DNA from: JBBQCW01 sp038319025
GTDB lineage: Bacteria > Actinomycetota > Thermoleophilia > Solirubrobacterales > Solirubrobacteraceae
Reading direction: 5' to 3'
Assembly (NCBI GenBank): GCA_038319025.1
Contig: JBBQCW010000014.1
Coordinates: 1 to 64,000, forward strand
Length of the DNA: 64,000 nucleotides
The notes under the pieces were generated by a model. The model was not told the DNA's origin. It did no database searches and was given only the letters and a program-made list of their open reading frames with translations. The position numbers and the translations under genes are program-made. Of this stretch, positions 48,740 to 57,245 are shown in pieces; positions within the stretch are counted from its first letter, which is position 1; the number at the start of each line of letters is the position of its first letter.

Positions 48740-50629
48740 TTGTCCTCGTTTCGCCGCGTCCTCGTCCTACTGATCCTCGTGGCTTGCTCCGCCGTGGTTC
48801 TGGCCCCAACTGCATCGGCGGCGATCACCGCCAGCACCGTCACCAGTCCGAGTCCCGGCCGTCTGCTGTACGACAAATCCGTAGACACGCAGGGCACCGT
48901 CAGCGGCACTGTCACGGGCAGCGGCAACGTGGACATCCGCTGCTACGCGGGCACCACGTTCTCCACGCTTCAGAGCAACGTCAGCGTCGTCGGCGGCACG
49001 TTCTCGATCACCAAGAGTTTCAAGGCAATCGCTGACAACCGTTGCACCTTGCGCGCGGTGCCAGTCGGCCTGGGCGCGGGCGCCGACACATCCGCGTTCA
49101 GCGGCCCGCTGTTGCTGGTTGATTTCACCGAGCGCGACACGCTGACGACCGGGGTCCCCGGCCAGCTCTACGACTACTACGAGTGGCGCCAGAACAACAC
49201 CGCGGGCAATGACTACGACTCGGTCGCATCCTGTGGGCTGTGTGATTCGCGCCTGTATGACCCGCTGACGGGTCAACAGGGGAAGTTCCTGTGGTACGGC
49301 AATGCAGCGCTTTACGGGTCCCACGGCGCCGACCGGGCGTACGCGATGATCGATGGCCATCGGGCCTACGCGTCACAAGCGGCAAGGAACATCAACTCGA
49401 ACGCGGCCACCCAGCCGCCGGTGTCGGTGACGACGATCAGAGACGACACGGGGGACATGACCATCCACGAGATGTCGCCGTTGTCCCGCTGCCCCGACGA
49501 TACGGACTCGCCCAACGCCGTGGCGTGCCCCGCGTTCACCCCCCTCGGCGTGACGCTGGATCGTACCTATCAGCAGACCGATGACGGTCGCCTCATCCGC
49601 GTGAGCGACCGCTTTCTGAGCACGGATGGGCAGGCCCACGATCTGGACCTCTGGTACGACAACACTCAGGACAAGAACGGCAGCCCACCGCACCCGGCCG
49701 GCCAGTTTCCCTGGATGGGTGCGCCGCTCCACGAGACGGTCGCCGGCGAGGCGGTCACCGCGCCCCCCGCGGGGCCGGGCGTCCTGTACGTCGTACGCGA
49801 TATCACGGCCCCGGACGGCGATGTGGCCAACCCCAACGGTGCGCTCGCGTTCAACCCGGCTCCCGACGGCATCGGATACGACAAGGGGTACGACTTCGTC
49901 ATGAAGTACCACCGCACCGTGCCGGCCGGGGGCGAGCTCGCCATTGATCAGTCCTACGTGATGCGTCAGACCCAGGCCGAGGTGCACACCGCAGCGAACG
50001 CAGAGGTCGACCACCTAGGCCTGCCGCAGGTGGCCATCAGTGCCCCGGCCGACGGCGCCACCGTGTCCAGCCCGTCGCTGACCGTCACCGGGACCGCCTC
50101 CGACAACGTCGGCGTGGCCTCGGTGTCCGTCAACGGCCAGGCCGCCGTGCTCAACAGCGGCTCCTGGTCAGCGACCGTGACGCTTCCTCCCGGAACGAGC
50201 ACCGTCACCGCTGTCGGCACCGACGGGGCCGGGAACACCGCGTCGGCTTCAAGGTCGGTCACCTACACGCCCCCGCCGCCGCCCGCCGCAACCAAGCTGA
50301 AGCTTGTGCTCGGATCGATCTCCAGCAAGCAACGGGTCAACAAGGCCAAGGCCGTGATCGTCAAGGCGGGATGCGGGGCCTTGGCCTGCAACGTCACCGC
50401 GACCGCCAAATCCAGCCTCAAGGAAACAAGCGCAGCCAGCACCAAGGGCAACGCGAGCGCTGGCTCCACCACCACGCTCAAGCTGAAAATTTCCGCGAAA
50501 ACTCGCTCACGGATCGCTCGCGCCCTACGCCACCACAAAAAGGTGTCGTTCACGCTCACCCTGAACGCCACAGCCACCGGACACCCAGCCGCGGACCCGG
50601 TCAAGGTCAAGGTGAGCGTCAAACGGTGA
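48740..50629 (+). CDS. secreted protein with a bacterial Ig-like domain
   Basis: The 629-residue product has a signal peptide (RRVLVLLILVACSAVVLAPTASA). I chose TTG 48740 because AAGGAG lies 8 nt upstream and the signal peptide begins there. The N-terminal half is a beta-rich region of unknown family with a CGLCD motif near residue 170. Around residues 430-520 lies an Ig-like repeat (APADGATVSSPSLTVTGTAS, DNVGVASVSVNGQ, TVTAVGTDGAGNTASASRSV). The C-terminus is Lys/Ser/Thr-rich. A surface or extracellular role is likely; function unknown. Confidence 0.78.
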   Translation: MSSFRRVLVLLILVACSAVVLAPTASAAITASTVTSPSPGRLLYDKSVDTQGTVSGTVTGSGNVDIRCYAGTTFSTLQSNVSVVGGTFSITKSFKAIADNRCTLRAVPVGLGAGADTSAFSGPLLLVDFTERDTLTTGVPGQLYDYYEWRQNNTAGNDYDSVASCGLCDSRLYDPLTGQQGKFLWYGNAALYGSHGADRAYAMIDGHRAYASQAARNINSNAATQPPVSVTTIRDDTGDMTIHEMSPLSRCPDDTDSPNAVACPAFTPLGVTLDRTYQQTDDGRLIRVSDRFLSTDGQAHDLDLWYDNTQDKNGSPPHPAGQFPWMGAPLHETVAGEAVTAPPAGPGVLYVVRDITAPDGDVANPNGALAFNPAPDGIGYDKGYDFVMKYHRTVPAGGELAIDQSYVMRQTQAEVHTAANAEVDHLGLPQVAISAPADGATVSSPSLTVTGTASDNVGVASVSVNGQAAVLNSGSWSATVTLPPGTSTVTAVGTDGAGNTASASRSVTYTPPPPPAATKLKLVLGSISSKQRVNKAKAVIVKAGCGALACNVTATAKSSLKETSAASTKGNASAGSTTTLKLKISAKTRSRIARALRHHKKVSFTLTLNATATGHPAADPVKVKVSVKR

Positions 50630-50710
50630 TGGGCGCCGGTGATGGCGCGTTCAGGCGGCCGCGCGATAGGGTCCCCGCCCTCACCGATCGACGAACCAGG
50701 AGAGCACAGC

Positions 50711-51538
50711 ATGGGAGTTCTTGACGGCAAGGTGGCCATCGTCACCGGATCGGCCCGCGGCATCGGCCGGGCGACGGCCGAGCTGCTCTCCGAGCACGGC
50801 GCGAAGGTCGTCATCAACGACCTCGACAGCGACGTCGCTGAGCAGACGGCAACGGAGATCGCCGGCGAGACGGCGGTCTACGGGGGCGACCTGACGGTGT
50901 CCGGCGCGCCCGAAGCGCTGGTGCAGACGGCAATCGACGCGTGGGGCAAGATCGACATCATCGTCAACAACGCCGGCTACACCCTCGACGCTCCGATCCA
51001 CAAGATGAGCGACGAGTGGTTCCAGAAGATGCTGGACATCCACACCATCGTCCCGTTCCGCGTGCTGCGCGCCGCCGCGCCGCACCTTCGCGAGCCGGCC
51101 AAGAAGGAGCGCGAGGAGGGCATCGAGGTCTTCCGCAAGGTCGTCAACATCTCCTCCATCTCCGGCACGATGGGCAATGCCGGTCAGGCCAACTACGCCG
51201 CCGGCAAGAACGCCGTCGTCGGCATCACCAAGACGCTGGCCAAGGAGTGGGGCCAGTTCAAGATCAACGTCAACGCCGTCGCCTTCGGCTACATCGAGAC
51301 CCGCCTGACCGCCTCCAAGGACGACGAGAACGTGATGGAGATCGGCGGCGAGAAGGTGCAGCTCGGCATTCCGGACCAGCTGCGGGGCATGGCCTCGATG
51401 CTGATCCCGATCGGCCGCCCGGGTACGCCCCAGGAGGCCGCCGGCGGCGTGTTCTTCCTGTGCTCGCCGTGGAGCAACTACGTGTCGGGCCAGACGCTGA
51501 ACGTAACGGGTGGACAGTTCACCGGGATGACGTCCTAG
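50711..51538 (+). CDS. short-chain dehydrogenase (FabG/3-hydroxyacyl-CoA dehydrogenase-like)
   Basis: The 275-residue SDR has the NAD(P) motif KVAIVTGSARGIGRATAELL, IIVNNAGYTLD, Ser in VNISSISGTMGNAGQ and the active-site YxxxK in ANYAAGKNAVV. It probably reduces or oxidises a 3-oxoacyl or 3-hydroxyacyl thioester. AGGAG precedes the ATG. The extra segment after the active site (KDDENVMEIGGEKVQLGIP) is longer than in FabG. It could supply the 3-hydroxyacyl-CoA step for the neighbouring crotonases and acyl-CoA dehydrogenases. The GNAT gene follows 12 nt later. Confidence 0.92.
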   Translation: MGVLDGKVAIVTGSARGIGRATAELLSEHGAKVVINDLDSDVAEQTATEIAGETAVYGGDLTVSGAPEALVQTAIDAWGKIDIIVNNAGYTLDAPIHKMSDEWFQKMLDIHTIVPFRVLRAAAPHLREPAKKEREEGIEVFRKVVNISSISGTMGNAGQANYAAGKNAVVGITKTLAKEWGQFKINVNAVAFGYIETRLTASKDDENVMEIGGEKVQLGIPDQLRGMASMLIPIGRPGTPQEAAGGVFFLCSPWSNYVSGQTLNVTGGQFTGMTS

Positions 51539-51550
51539 AGGTCAACCGTC

Positions 51551-52003
51551 GTGACCATCATCACCACTGTCACCGAGGCCGATCTGCCGGAGCTGCTGGT
51601 GCTGATGCGCGGGTACGGCGACTTCTATGAGGTCTCGGTGACGGATGAACAGCTGCTGAACATCAGTCTGGCGCTGATCGCCGACCCCGCGCGGGAAGGC
51701 GTCCAGCTGCTGGCCCGAGCGGACGACCAGACGGCGGCTGGGTTCGCCACCGTTTACTGGTCGTGGACGACCACACGTGGAGGACGTCTGGCGACGATGA
51801 ACGATCTGTTCGTCACGCCCGAGGCCCGCGGCGCCGGCCACGCCGACGCGCTTATCCTGGCCTGCCGCGACCGTGCCCGCGAACACGGCGCCGTCGCGCT
51901 GGAGTGGCAGACGGCGCTGGACAACCACCGCGCCCAAGCCGTGTACGACCGGGTCGGCGGCGAGCGGTCGCAGTGGTATGACTACTCGCTCAGCGTCGAC
52001 TGA
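51551..52003 (+). CDS. GNAT-family N-acetyltransferase
   Basis: The 150-residue product has the GNAT core with the acetyl-CoA loop in FVTPEARGAGHADALI, preceded by LATMNDLFV and followed by HGAVALEWQTALDNHRAQAV and YDRVGGE. It begins at GTG 51551, 12 nt after the dehydrogenase stop codon, so the two are probably one transcript. The acceptor (amino acid, amine, antibiotic or protein) is unknown. It converges on the SDR-like gene with a 16-nt gap. Confidence 0.88.
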   Translation: MTIITTVTEADLPELLVLMRGYGDFYEVSVTDEQLLNISLALIADPAREGVQLLARADDQTAAGFATVYWSWTTTRGGRLATMNDLFVTPEARGAGHADALILACRDRAREHGAVALEWQTALDNHRAQAVYDRVGGERSQWYDYSLSVD

Positions 52004-52019
52004 CGGGTCGGCCCGGACG

Positions 52020-52550
52020 TCAGCTCGGCACCGCGCCGAGCGTGAACACGCAGCCTGAGTAATACGCGCCGGCCTCGGAGACCAGGAACGCCACCGTGTC
52101 GGCGATCTCCTCGGGCGTCGTCGCATCCCCCGGAAGCACGACCGTGGGTGTGATGTCAAAGCGCGCCCACTCGATCGAGAGCGTGCGGGCGAGTGACTCC
52201 AGCGCCGCACGAGCGCCGGCGGCGTGGGTGCCGTCGCCGGGCGCCGGGCCGATCAGCACGATCGCCCCACCGCCCGTGCCTTCTTCCATCCACCGCTCGG
52301 TGGCCACGGCCCGCACAGCGTCCCAGGCCCCGTCCACGGCCGCCCGCAGCCCGTCGAGCCCCCCTCCGAGAGCCCGGAGCGGGCTTGCGGCATCAACGAT
52401 CAGCGCGTCTACCGCGCCCTCGTCCCCCACCCGCAAGATGCGAGCGCCCAGCGACGCACACCGCGCGCCTGCTCCGACCTCGTCGGCGCCGCACACCGCA
52501 ATGCTCCGCCCCGCCAAGAGCCCGGCGCGGAACAACGTGGACTCCGCCAT
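52020..52550 (-). CDS. degenerate SDR-fold protein
   Basis: The 176-residue protein looks like a shortened short-chain dehydrogenase: GRSIAVCGADEVGAGARCAS in place of the glycine-rich loop, GAIVLIGPAPGDG in place of the Ser strand, and AGARAALESLARTLSIEWAR in place of the YxxxK helix. The C-terminal EEIADTVAFLVSEAGAYYSG is typical SDR. Both the catalytic Tyr-Lys pair and most of the cofactor loop are altered, so it is probably non-catalytic or regulatory. It abuts plsC without a gap. Confidence 0.7.
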   Translation of the reverse strand: MAESTLFRAGLLAGRSIAVCGADEVGAGARCASLGARILRVGDEGAVDALIVDAASPLRALGGGLDGLRAAVDGAWDAVRAVATERWMEEGTGGGAIVLIGPAPGDGTHAAGARAALESLARTLSIEWARFDITPTVVLPGDATTPEEIADTVAFLVSEAGAYYSGCVFTLGAVPS

Positions 52551-53327
52551 CTACACGGTCGCCGGGCGCTCGCCGCGGCGCGAGGCCCGCTCGCGCTCGC
52601 GCGCTCCGGCGCGGCCGACGGCCTCGAGCTCGCCGTACAGCTCGCGGATCTCAGCGAAGATCGCGTCGGCCACCGCCTGCTGCTGCTCGCGCGAAGGGTC
52701 GGCCACCACCGGGAAACGCATCGGATCGCCGTAGAGCACCGTGATCTTGGGTGCCTGCAGGCGCTTCCAGTTGCGGACCTTCTGCGAGCCGTAGATGGCC
52801 ACCGGCACGATCGCGGCACCCGTCTGCAGGGCGATCTTTCCAATCCCCGGCTTGGCGGTATCGGCCAGACCGCCGCTGCGGGAGCGCCCGCCCTCGCAGT
52901 ACATGACCATCGCGTTACCGCGGTCGAGCACCGCCCTGGCCGTGATCATCGCGTCGTCGTCGCGAGCGCCGCGACGAACGGGAAACACCCCGCCGTTGCG
53001 GTAGATGAAGGTGAGCGGCTTGTGGAACAACTGGGACTTGGCCATGAAGTGAACCTTGCGGCGCAGGAACGTGGCGACGAAGAAGTGATCCCAGAAGCTG
53101 AAGTGGTTGGGAGCGACGATCACGGGTCCACGGGCGGGGACGCGCTCGGAGCCGATCGAACGAGCCCGGTAGATGAGCCACACGATCGGGTTGAGCACCA
53201 TGCGCACGCACTCGTACATCGCGTTCGGCGGTTGACGCCGAGCCTGGGCGTGGTAGCGGTCAAAGAACTCAGCGGGGCGTGAGTCCTTGTAGACCTGCTC
53301 CTTCATCGGGGCGAGATCGTCAGCCAT
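52551..53327 (-). CDS. plsC: 1-acylglycerol-3-phosphate acyltransferase (PlsC family)
   Basis: The 258-residue membrane-bound acyltransferase adds the second acyl chain to lysophosphatidate. The HX4D motif is in VIVAPNHFSFWDHFFVATFL and the second motif is in VMYCEGGRSRSGGL. A hydrophobic region near VRMVLNPIVWLIYRA anchors it. It lies 12 nt after the glycerol kinase gene and directly before the degenerate SDR gene. Together with glpK it suggests a small glycerolipid operon. Confidence 0.92.
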   Translation of the reverse strand: MADDLAPMKEQVYKDSRPAEFFDRYHAQARRQPPNAMYECVRMVLNPIVWLIYRARSIGSERVPARGPVIVAPNHFSFWDHFFVATFLRRKVHFMAKSQLFHKPLTFIYRNGGVFPVRRGARDDDAMITARAVLDRGNAMVMYCEGGRSRSGGLADTAKPGIGKIALQTGAAIVPVAIYGSQKVRNWKRLQAPKITVLYGDPMRFPVVADPSREQQQAVADAIFAEIRELYGELEAVGRAGARERERASRRGERPATV

Positions 53328-53339
53328 ACAGGACCTACG

Positions 53340-54824
53340 TTACTCCGCCGCCCAACCTCTCGACCGGTCCACCGCGCGCCCCCACTGCGCCAGCAGGCCG
53401 GAGCGCTCGTCCTCGCTCATCTGCGGCTCGTACCGGGTGCGCTCACGCCACCCACTCACCACGGCGTCCTGACTCCACAGGCCCACGCCGACACCGGCGA
53501 GCGACGCGGAGCCCAGCGCCGTCGTCTCGGCGATCTGGGGCAGGATCACGGGGACGCCGAGCACGTCGGCCTGGAACTGCATCAGCCACGCGTTCGTGAT
53601 CGCCCCGCCGTCGGCCTTCAGGCAGCGCGCGGGTGTGCCCGAGGCGTCCTCCATCGCCCGGACCGCGTCGACTGTCTGGTAGGCGATCGCCTCCAACGTG
53701 GCCCGGGCGAGGTGGGCCCGACCGCTGCCCCGCGTGAGGCCGACGATGGTGCCGCGCGCGTACGGGTCCCAATGCGGCGAACCGAGGCCGGCGTGCGCGG
53801 GTACGAGGTAGACCCCGTCGTTTCCGTCCAACGACCGGGCGAGCGACTCGGTCTCCCCCGCGCTGGCGATGATCTGAAGCCCGTCGCGCAGCCATTGCAC
53901 CGCTGCACCGGCCATGAAGATCGAGCCCTCGAGCGCGTACGTGGTGCGCTGACCGATCTGCCAGGCGATTGTGGCGAGGACGCCCGGCGTGACGGGCGGA
54001 GGCGTATCGCCGGTGTTGAGCAGAACGAAGGCGCCGGTGCCGTAGGTGTTCTTGGCGTCGCCCGGATCCAGGCAGGCCTGCCCGTACAGCGCCGCCTGCT
54101 GGTCCCCGGCCACGCCGCAGACCGGCACCTCGTGGCCCAGCAGTGTCTCGGGCCGCGTGGTGCCGAACGTCCCGATCGACGGCCTCACCTGGGCGAGCGA
54201 GGCGATCGGCACCCCGAACAGATCACACAGTTCCTCGTCCCAGCAGCCCTTGCGGATGTCGTAGAGCAACGTGCGGGACGCGTTGGAAGGGTCGGTGACG
54301 TGCTCGCCGGTCAGACGGAACAGCAACCACGAGTCCACCGTCCCGAACACCGCGCGACCGTTGCGGGCACGTTCACCAAGGCCGTCCACGTTCTCCAGAA
54401 GCCAGGCGATCTTCGTCGCCGAGAAGTACGGATCCAGCACCAGTCCGGTGCGCTCGCGGATCAGCGACTCATGGCCCGCTTCGCGCAGCATGTCGCACGC
54501 CGCGGCCGTCCGGCGGTCCTGCCACACCAACGCGTGGTGCAGCGGTTCGCCGGTCACCGGGTCCCAGACGCACACGGTCTCGCGCTGGTTGGTGATGCCC
54601 ACGGCGATCACATCCCCGACGACGGCGTCCGCCGCCGTCAACGCGTCCGCGGCTACTTGGCGGATCGTCGACCAGATCTCCGCGGCGTCATGCTCGACCC
54701 AGCCAGGCCGCGGAAAGTGCTGGGTGAACTCACGGTATCCGCGGCCGACGAGTTCGCGCTCTGCGTCGAACAGGAGAGCGGTGGAGCCCGTCGTGCCCTG
54801 GTCGAGAGCGAGGATGAGCGACAT
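53340..54824 (-). CDS. glpK: glycerol kinase
   Basis: The 494-residue FGGY-family kinase makes glycerol-3-phosphate. LALDQGTTGSTALLFD, the substrate region AVGITNQRETVCVWD, GDQQAALYGQACLDPGDAKN and LKADGGAITNAWLMQFQADV are characteristic of GlpK. It lies just upstream of plsC (12-nt gap), linking glycerol-3-phosphate supply to phospholipid synthesis. TATGGT lies 6 nt before the ATG. A 97-nt imperfect hairpin lies a further 16 nt upstream of that box and could influence its expression. Confidence 0.96.
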   Translation of the reverse strand: MSLILALDQGTTGSTALLFDAERELVGRGYREFTQHFPRPGWVEHDAAEIWSTIRQVAADALTAADAVVGDVIAVGITNQRETVCVWDPVTGEPLHHALVWQDRRTAAACDMLREAGHESLIRERTGLVLDPYFSATKIAWLLENVDGLGERARNGRAVFGTVDSWLLFRLTGEHVTDPSNASRTLLYDIRKGCWDEELCDLFGVPIASLAQVRPSIGTFGTTRPETLLGHEVPVCGVAGDQQAALYGQACLDPGDAKNTYGTGAFVLLNTGDTPPPVTPGVLATIAWQIGQRTTYALEGSIFMAGAAVQWLRDGLQIIASAGETESLARSLDGNDGVYLVPAHAGLGSPHWDPYARGTIVGLTRGSGRAHLARATLEAIAYQTVDAVRAMEDASGTPARCLKADGGAITNAWLMQFQADVLGVPVILPQIAETTALGSASLAGVGVGLWSQDAVVSGWRERTRYEPQMSEDERSGLLAQWGRAVDRSRGWAAE

Positions 54825-54830
54825 GGCCGG

Positions 54831-54836
54831 ACCATA
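54831..54836 (-). promoter_or_regulatory. -10-like TATGGT of glpK
   Basis: TATGGT on the minus strand ends 6 nt before ATG 54824. Confidence 0.5.
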
Positions 54837-54851
54837 TCCCCGATGGGCTCA

Positions 54852-54948
54852 CGCTGAGAAGCGTGGCCGGGACGTTCTGTCCGTTGGTGGGTCCTGTCCC
54901 GTCACCCACCGACGAACCCCCTCGGTCCCGGCCACGACTTCCTCAGCG
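54852..54948. repeat. 97-nt imperfect inverted repeat/hairpin upstream of glpK
   Basis: Paired arms are CGCTGAG/CTCAGCG (54852, 54942), CGTGGCCGGGAC/GTCCCGGCCACG (54862, 54925) and GTTGGTGGGT/ACCCACCGAC (54883, 54904). It is too far upstream and too long for a simple terminator of a neighbour. It may be an element end, a regulatory leader structure or an extragenic palindrome. Confidence 0.7.
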
Positions 54949-55205
54949 AGCGGTGTCACACGCGGGAGAGACGCGCCCCACCGGTCAAGGCGGGCCCGCT
55001 CGATGGCGCCCTGAGTGGGTCAAGCCCAGGGAACCGATGGTGCTCACGGAGAAGCGGGACCAGCAAGCGTCACAGGAGGAGACGTTGGTCGCCGGGCCTG
55101 AGTGCGTCGCCGTGAACATATTCCGCATGGTGCCGTGCGGCGGGCCACCGCCACATAGACATCCGGTCGGGAATATGCCGGGCAGGTTTCGCCCGGTGGT
55201 CCGGT

Positions 55206-55334
55206 CTACGCCATGGCGCCTATGGCGATCGCTACGGCGACGGCCGCGACGAGCACCATGAGGGTGAGATCGAACGCCGTCAGACGGCGTGCCGCCGGAG
55301 CGGCTGGTGGGGCGGGCGAGTGGACCGGAGGCAT
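55206..55334 (-). CDS. possible 42-residue membrane peptide
   Basis: An ATG at 55334 opens a frame encoding MPPVHSPAPPAAPAARRLTA and then one hydrophobic helix (FDLTLMVLVAAVAVAIAIGA) ending in MA. It resembles other small single-pass proteins of the window, but no ribosome site or -10 box fits. It may be real or chance. Confidence 0.3.
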   Translation of the reverse strand: MPPVHSPAPPAAPAARRLTAFDLTLMVLVAAVAVAIAIGAMA

Positions 55335-55402
55335 ACACGCAAAGTGACAGATCCGAGCAGCGATATGTGAACCACTTAGGCGGTCGCTGCGTACTGCGCG
55401 CT

Positions 55403-56116
55403 TCAGCCGCGGAAGCGACCAGCGGTTGATCGCCGATCGCGGGCCACCGCGACGAAGTCGCGAAGCTGCCGCCCACGATGCACAAACCCGCTCCACGAGC
55501 GGCCTGTCGATCGATGTGCCAGCGGCAGCGTGATCTCCTCCAGGTGATACCCAGCTCGAAAAGTGTCAACCGTCATCCCTATCTCCATGCCGAAACGTGG
55601 CGCGAACGGACTGACCGCGTTGAGCACTTCGCCCCGCATCGCCCGTTGTCCGGAGATCGGAGCCTGTAGATCGAGCCCGGTCAGCTCCAGAATCACCCGG
55701 TGGGCGTACCCGACGGCCAGCCCGAACCCTCCGCCAACCCGCGAGGCGAAGACGGCGACGGCGAGGTCGCAGCGGCCTTCTTCCACCGCGTCGACGAGCG
55801 CGCGCAGCGCGCCGGCGCTGTCGCCCAGATCGCCGTCGCACAGCAACACGATCGTCGGCTGAGGTCCGCGACAAGCTTCACGTACCCGTTCCGCGGCGAG
55901 CGTCGCGACCCCACCCTTGCCCAGGCGCTCCGGCGCGCGGACGAGCTCCGCCCCATCGAAAGCCTCGGCAATCGCATCGGTCCCGTCCGCGGAGTGATCG
56001 TCGGCCACGACAAGCCGCGCGCCCGGGAACGTCTCGGCGAGAGCGGTCAGCGTCGCGTGTAGTCGCGGAGCCTCTTCGTACGCGGTGACGATGCAGATGA
56101 TGGTTGGTGCGTCCAC
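55403..56116 (-). CDS. family 2 glycosyltransferase (DPM1-like)
   Basis: The 237-residue protein has the GT-A fold: CIVTAYEEAPRLHATLTALA, LVVADDHSADGTDAIAEAF, the metal-binding stretch VLLCDGDLGDSA and GKGGVATLAAER. It resembles the dolichol/polyprenol-phosphate sugar transferase group, but without C-terminal membrane segments. The start is uncertain: GTG 56116 begins the domain, and ATG 56191 would add a basic leader and overlap the divergent gene. The lipid acceptor is unknown. Confidence 0.85.
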   Translation of the reverse strand: MDAPTIICIVTAYEEAPRLHATLTALAETFPGARLVVADDHSADGTDAIAEAFDGAELVRAPERLGKGGVATLAAERVREACRGPQPTIVLLCDGDLGDSAGALRALVDAVEEGRCDLAVAVFASRVGGGFGLAVGYAHRVILELTGLDLQAPISGQRAMRGEVLNAVSPFAPRFGMEIGMTVDTFRAGYHLEEITLPLAHRSTGRSWSGFVHRGRQLRDFVAVARDRRSTAGRFRG

Positions 56117-56170
56117 GACGCTGGCTATCGTGGCATGACCGCTGGTCAGCCACCGTCTGGGGAGGAATGC

Positions 56171-56383
56171 GTGCCGGATATCGAGGCCCACATCACGGGC
56201 ACCGTCTGGAAGATCGAGTGCCAGGTCGGGGACACGATCAAGGAGGACGACACCGTCGTGATCCTCGAGTCCATGAAGATGGAGATGCCCGTCGAAGCCG
56301 AGGACGCCGGCACCGTGAAGGAAATCCTCTGTGAAGAGGGCCAGGCCGTCAACGAAGGCGACACGCTGGTCGTCCTCGAGTAG
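56171..56383 (+). CDS. stand-alone biotinyl (biotin carboxyl carrier) domain protein
   Basis: The 70-residue protein is just a biotinyl domain: MPDIEAHITGTVWKIECQVG and VILESMKMEMPVEAEDAG, with the biotinylated Lys in ESMKMEM, then GTVKEILCEEGQAVNEGDTL. It carries biotin between a carboxylase and a carboxyltransferase. GTG 56171 is preceded by GGGGAGGA. It could serve the carboxyltransferase at 40980, which lacks a nearby carrier. Biotin synthesis genes lie 2.6 kb downstream. A crotonase gene follows after 54 nt. Confidence 0.92.
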   Translation: MPDIEAHITGTVWKIECQVGDTIKEDDTVVILESMKMEMPVEAEDAGTVKEILCEEGQAVNEGDTLVVLE

Positions 56384-56425
56384 CCAGGCCCCGAGGCGCT
56401 ACGCCCTGCCTTGTGAGCTGGTGCC

Positions 56426-56431
56426 TATGCT
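56426..56431 (+). promoter_or_regulatory. -10-like TATGCT of crotonase 3
   Basis: TATGCT ends 6 nt before ATG 56438. Confidence 0.5.
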
Positions 56432-56437
56432 GCGCGC

Positions 56438-57232
56438 ATGCCCGGCGAACTGCTGATCGACGAGCCGCAGGATGGTGTTCTGCGCCTCACGATCTCCAAC
56501 CCCACCAAACGCAACGCGCTCGACCACGCGATCCTGGACGCGATCGCGCGCGCGGCCGCCGACGCCGCCACGGACCGCCGGACCCGGTGCATCGTGCTCA
56601 CCGGCGCCGACGGGATGTTCTCCTCCGGCTATGACATCGGGGACATCCCCGACGATGTCTTCGCCGACGAGGCGGAGAAACTCGTCGCCCACCCGTTCAC
56701 GGCCGCTCTGGAAGCGCTCGACATGCTCGACATCCCGACCGTCGCCGCTCTACCCGGCCACACCATCGGCGGCGGATTGGAGCTGGCCTTGTGCTGCGAC
56801 CTGCGCGTCGCGTCGGCAGGCATCCGCCTCGGGATGCCGCCCGCCAAGCTGGGGCTCGTGTACTCCCACACCGGCTTGCGTCGGTTCATCGACGCCATCG
56901 GGGTGCCACGTACCCGTCAGCTCTTCTTGGTCGGACGACACGTCGACGCGCAGACCGCGCTGGGTTGGGGGCTGCTGACCGAGGTCGTCCCCGCCGAGCA
57001 GCTGGAGCGAGCCGCCCTGTCCTGGGCCGGCGAATTGGCCGCGAACGCGCCGCTGTCGGTGCGCGGCAACAAGCAGGTCATTCGCGCTCTGCTGCGTGCC
57101 GAAGGGCCGCTGGATTCGGAGACGGAAGCGGAACTGATCGCGTTGCGCGAGGCGTGTTTCGTTTCGGAGGACATGCGCGAGGGCGTGCGCGCGTTCGCGC
57201 AGAAGCGCCCGCCGAACTGGCAGGGGCGCTGA
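56438..57232 (+). CDS. enoyl-CoA hydratase/isomerase family protein (crotonase 3)
   Basis: The 264-residue crotonase has LRLTISNPTKRNALDHAIL, the oxyanion segment DGMFSSGYDIGDIPDD, GHTIGGGLELALCCDLRVAS and the position usually holding the hydratase Glu in GMPPAKLGLVYSH, where Pro-Ala replaces it. It may therefore be an isomerase, dehydratase-like or decarboxylase-type member rather than a hydratase. TATGCT lies 6 nt before the ATG, so it may have its own promoter although it follows the biotinyl gene by only 54 nt. Confidence 0.9.
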   Translation: MPGELLIDEPQDGVLRLTISNPTKRNALDHAILDAIARAAADAATDRRTRCIVLTGADGMFSSGYDIGDIPDDVFADEAEKLVAHPFTAALEALDMLDIPTVAALPGHTIGGGLELALCCDLRVASAGIRLGMPPAKLGLVYSHTGLRRFIDAIGVPRTRQLFLVGRHVDAQTALGWGLLTEVVPAEQLERAALSWAGELAANAPLSVRGNKQVIRALLRAEGPLDSETEAELIALREACFVSEDMREGVRAFAQKRPPNWQGR

Positions 57233-57245
57233 GGGAAGTCCTGCG

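Larger units (their letters stand above)
54825..55402. other. 578-nt region without a convincing gene
   Basis: Between glpK and the GT2 gene, both on the minus strand, I see a 97-nt hairpin, a short inverted repeat (ATATTCC at about 55120, GGAATAT at about 55173) and only weak ORFs. The plus-strand frame 54863-55261 and a minus-strand frame here lack domains or ribosome sites. The stretch could be a decayed gene or mobile-element remnant. Confidence 0.6.

Noticed and set aside
54863..55261. 132-codon plus-strand frame after glpK
   Set aside because: No ribosome site, no domain and poor codon character; it spans the long palindrome, so it is probably not a gene.
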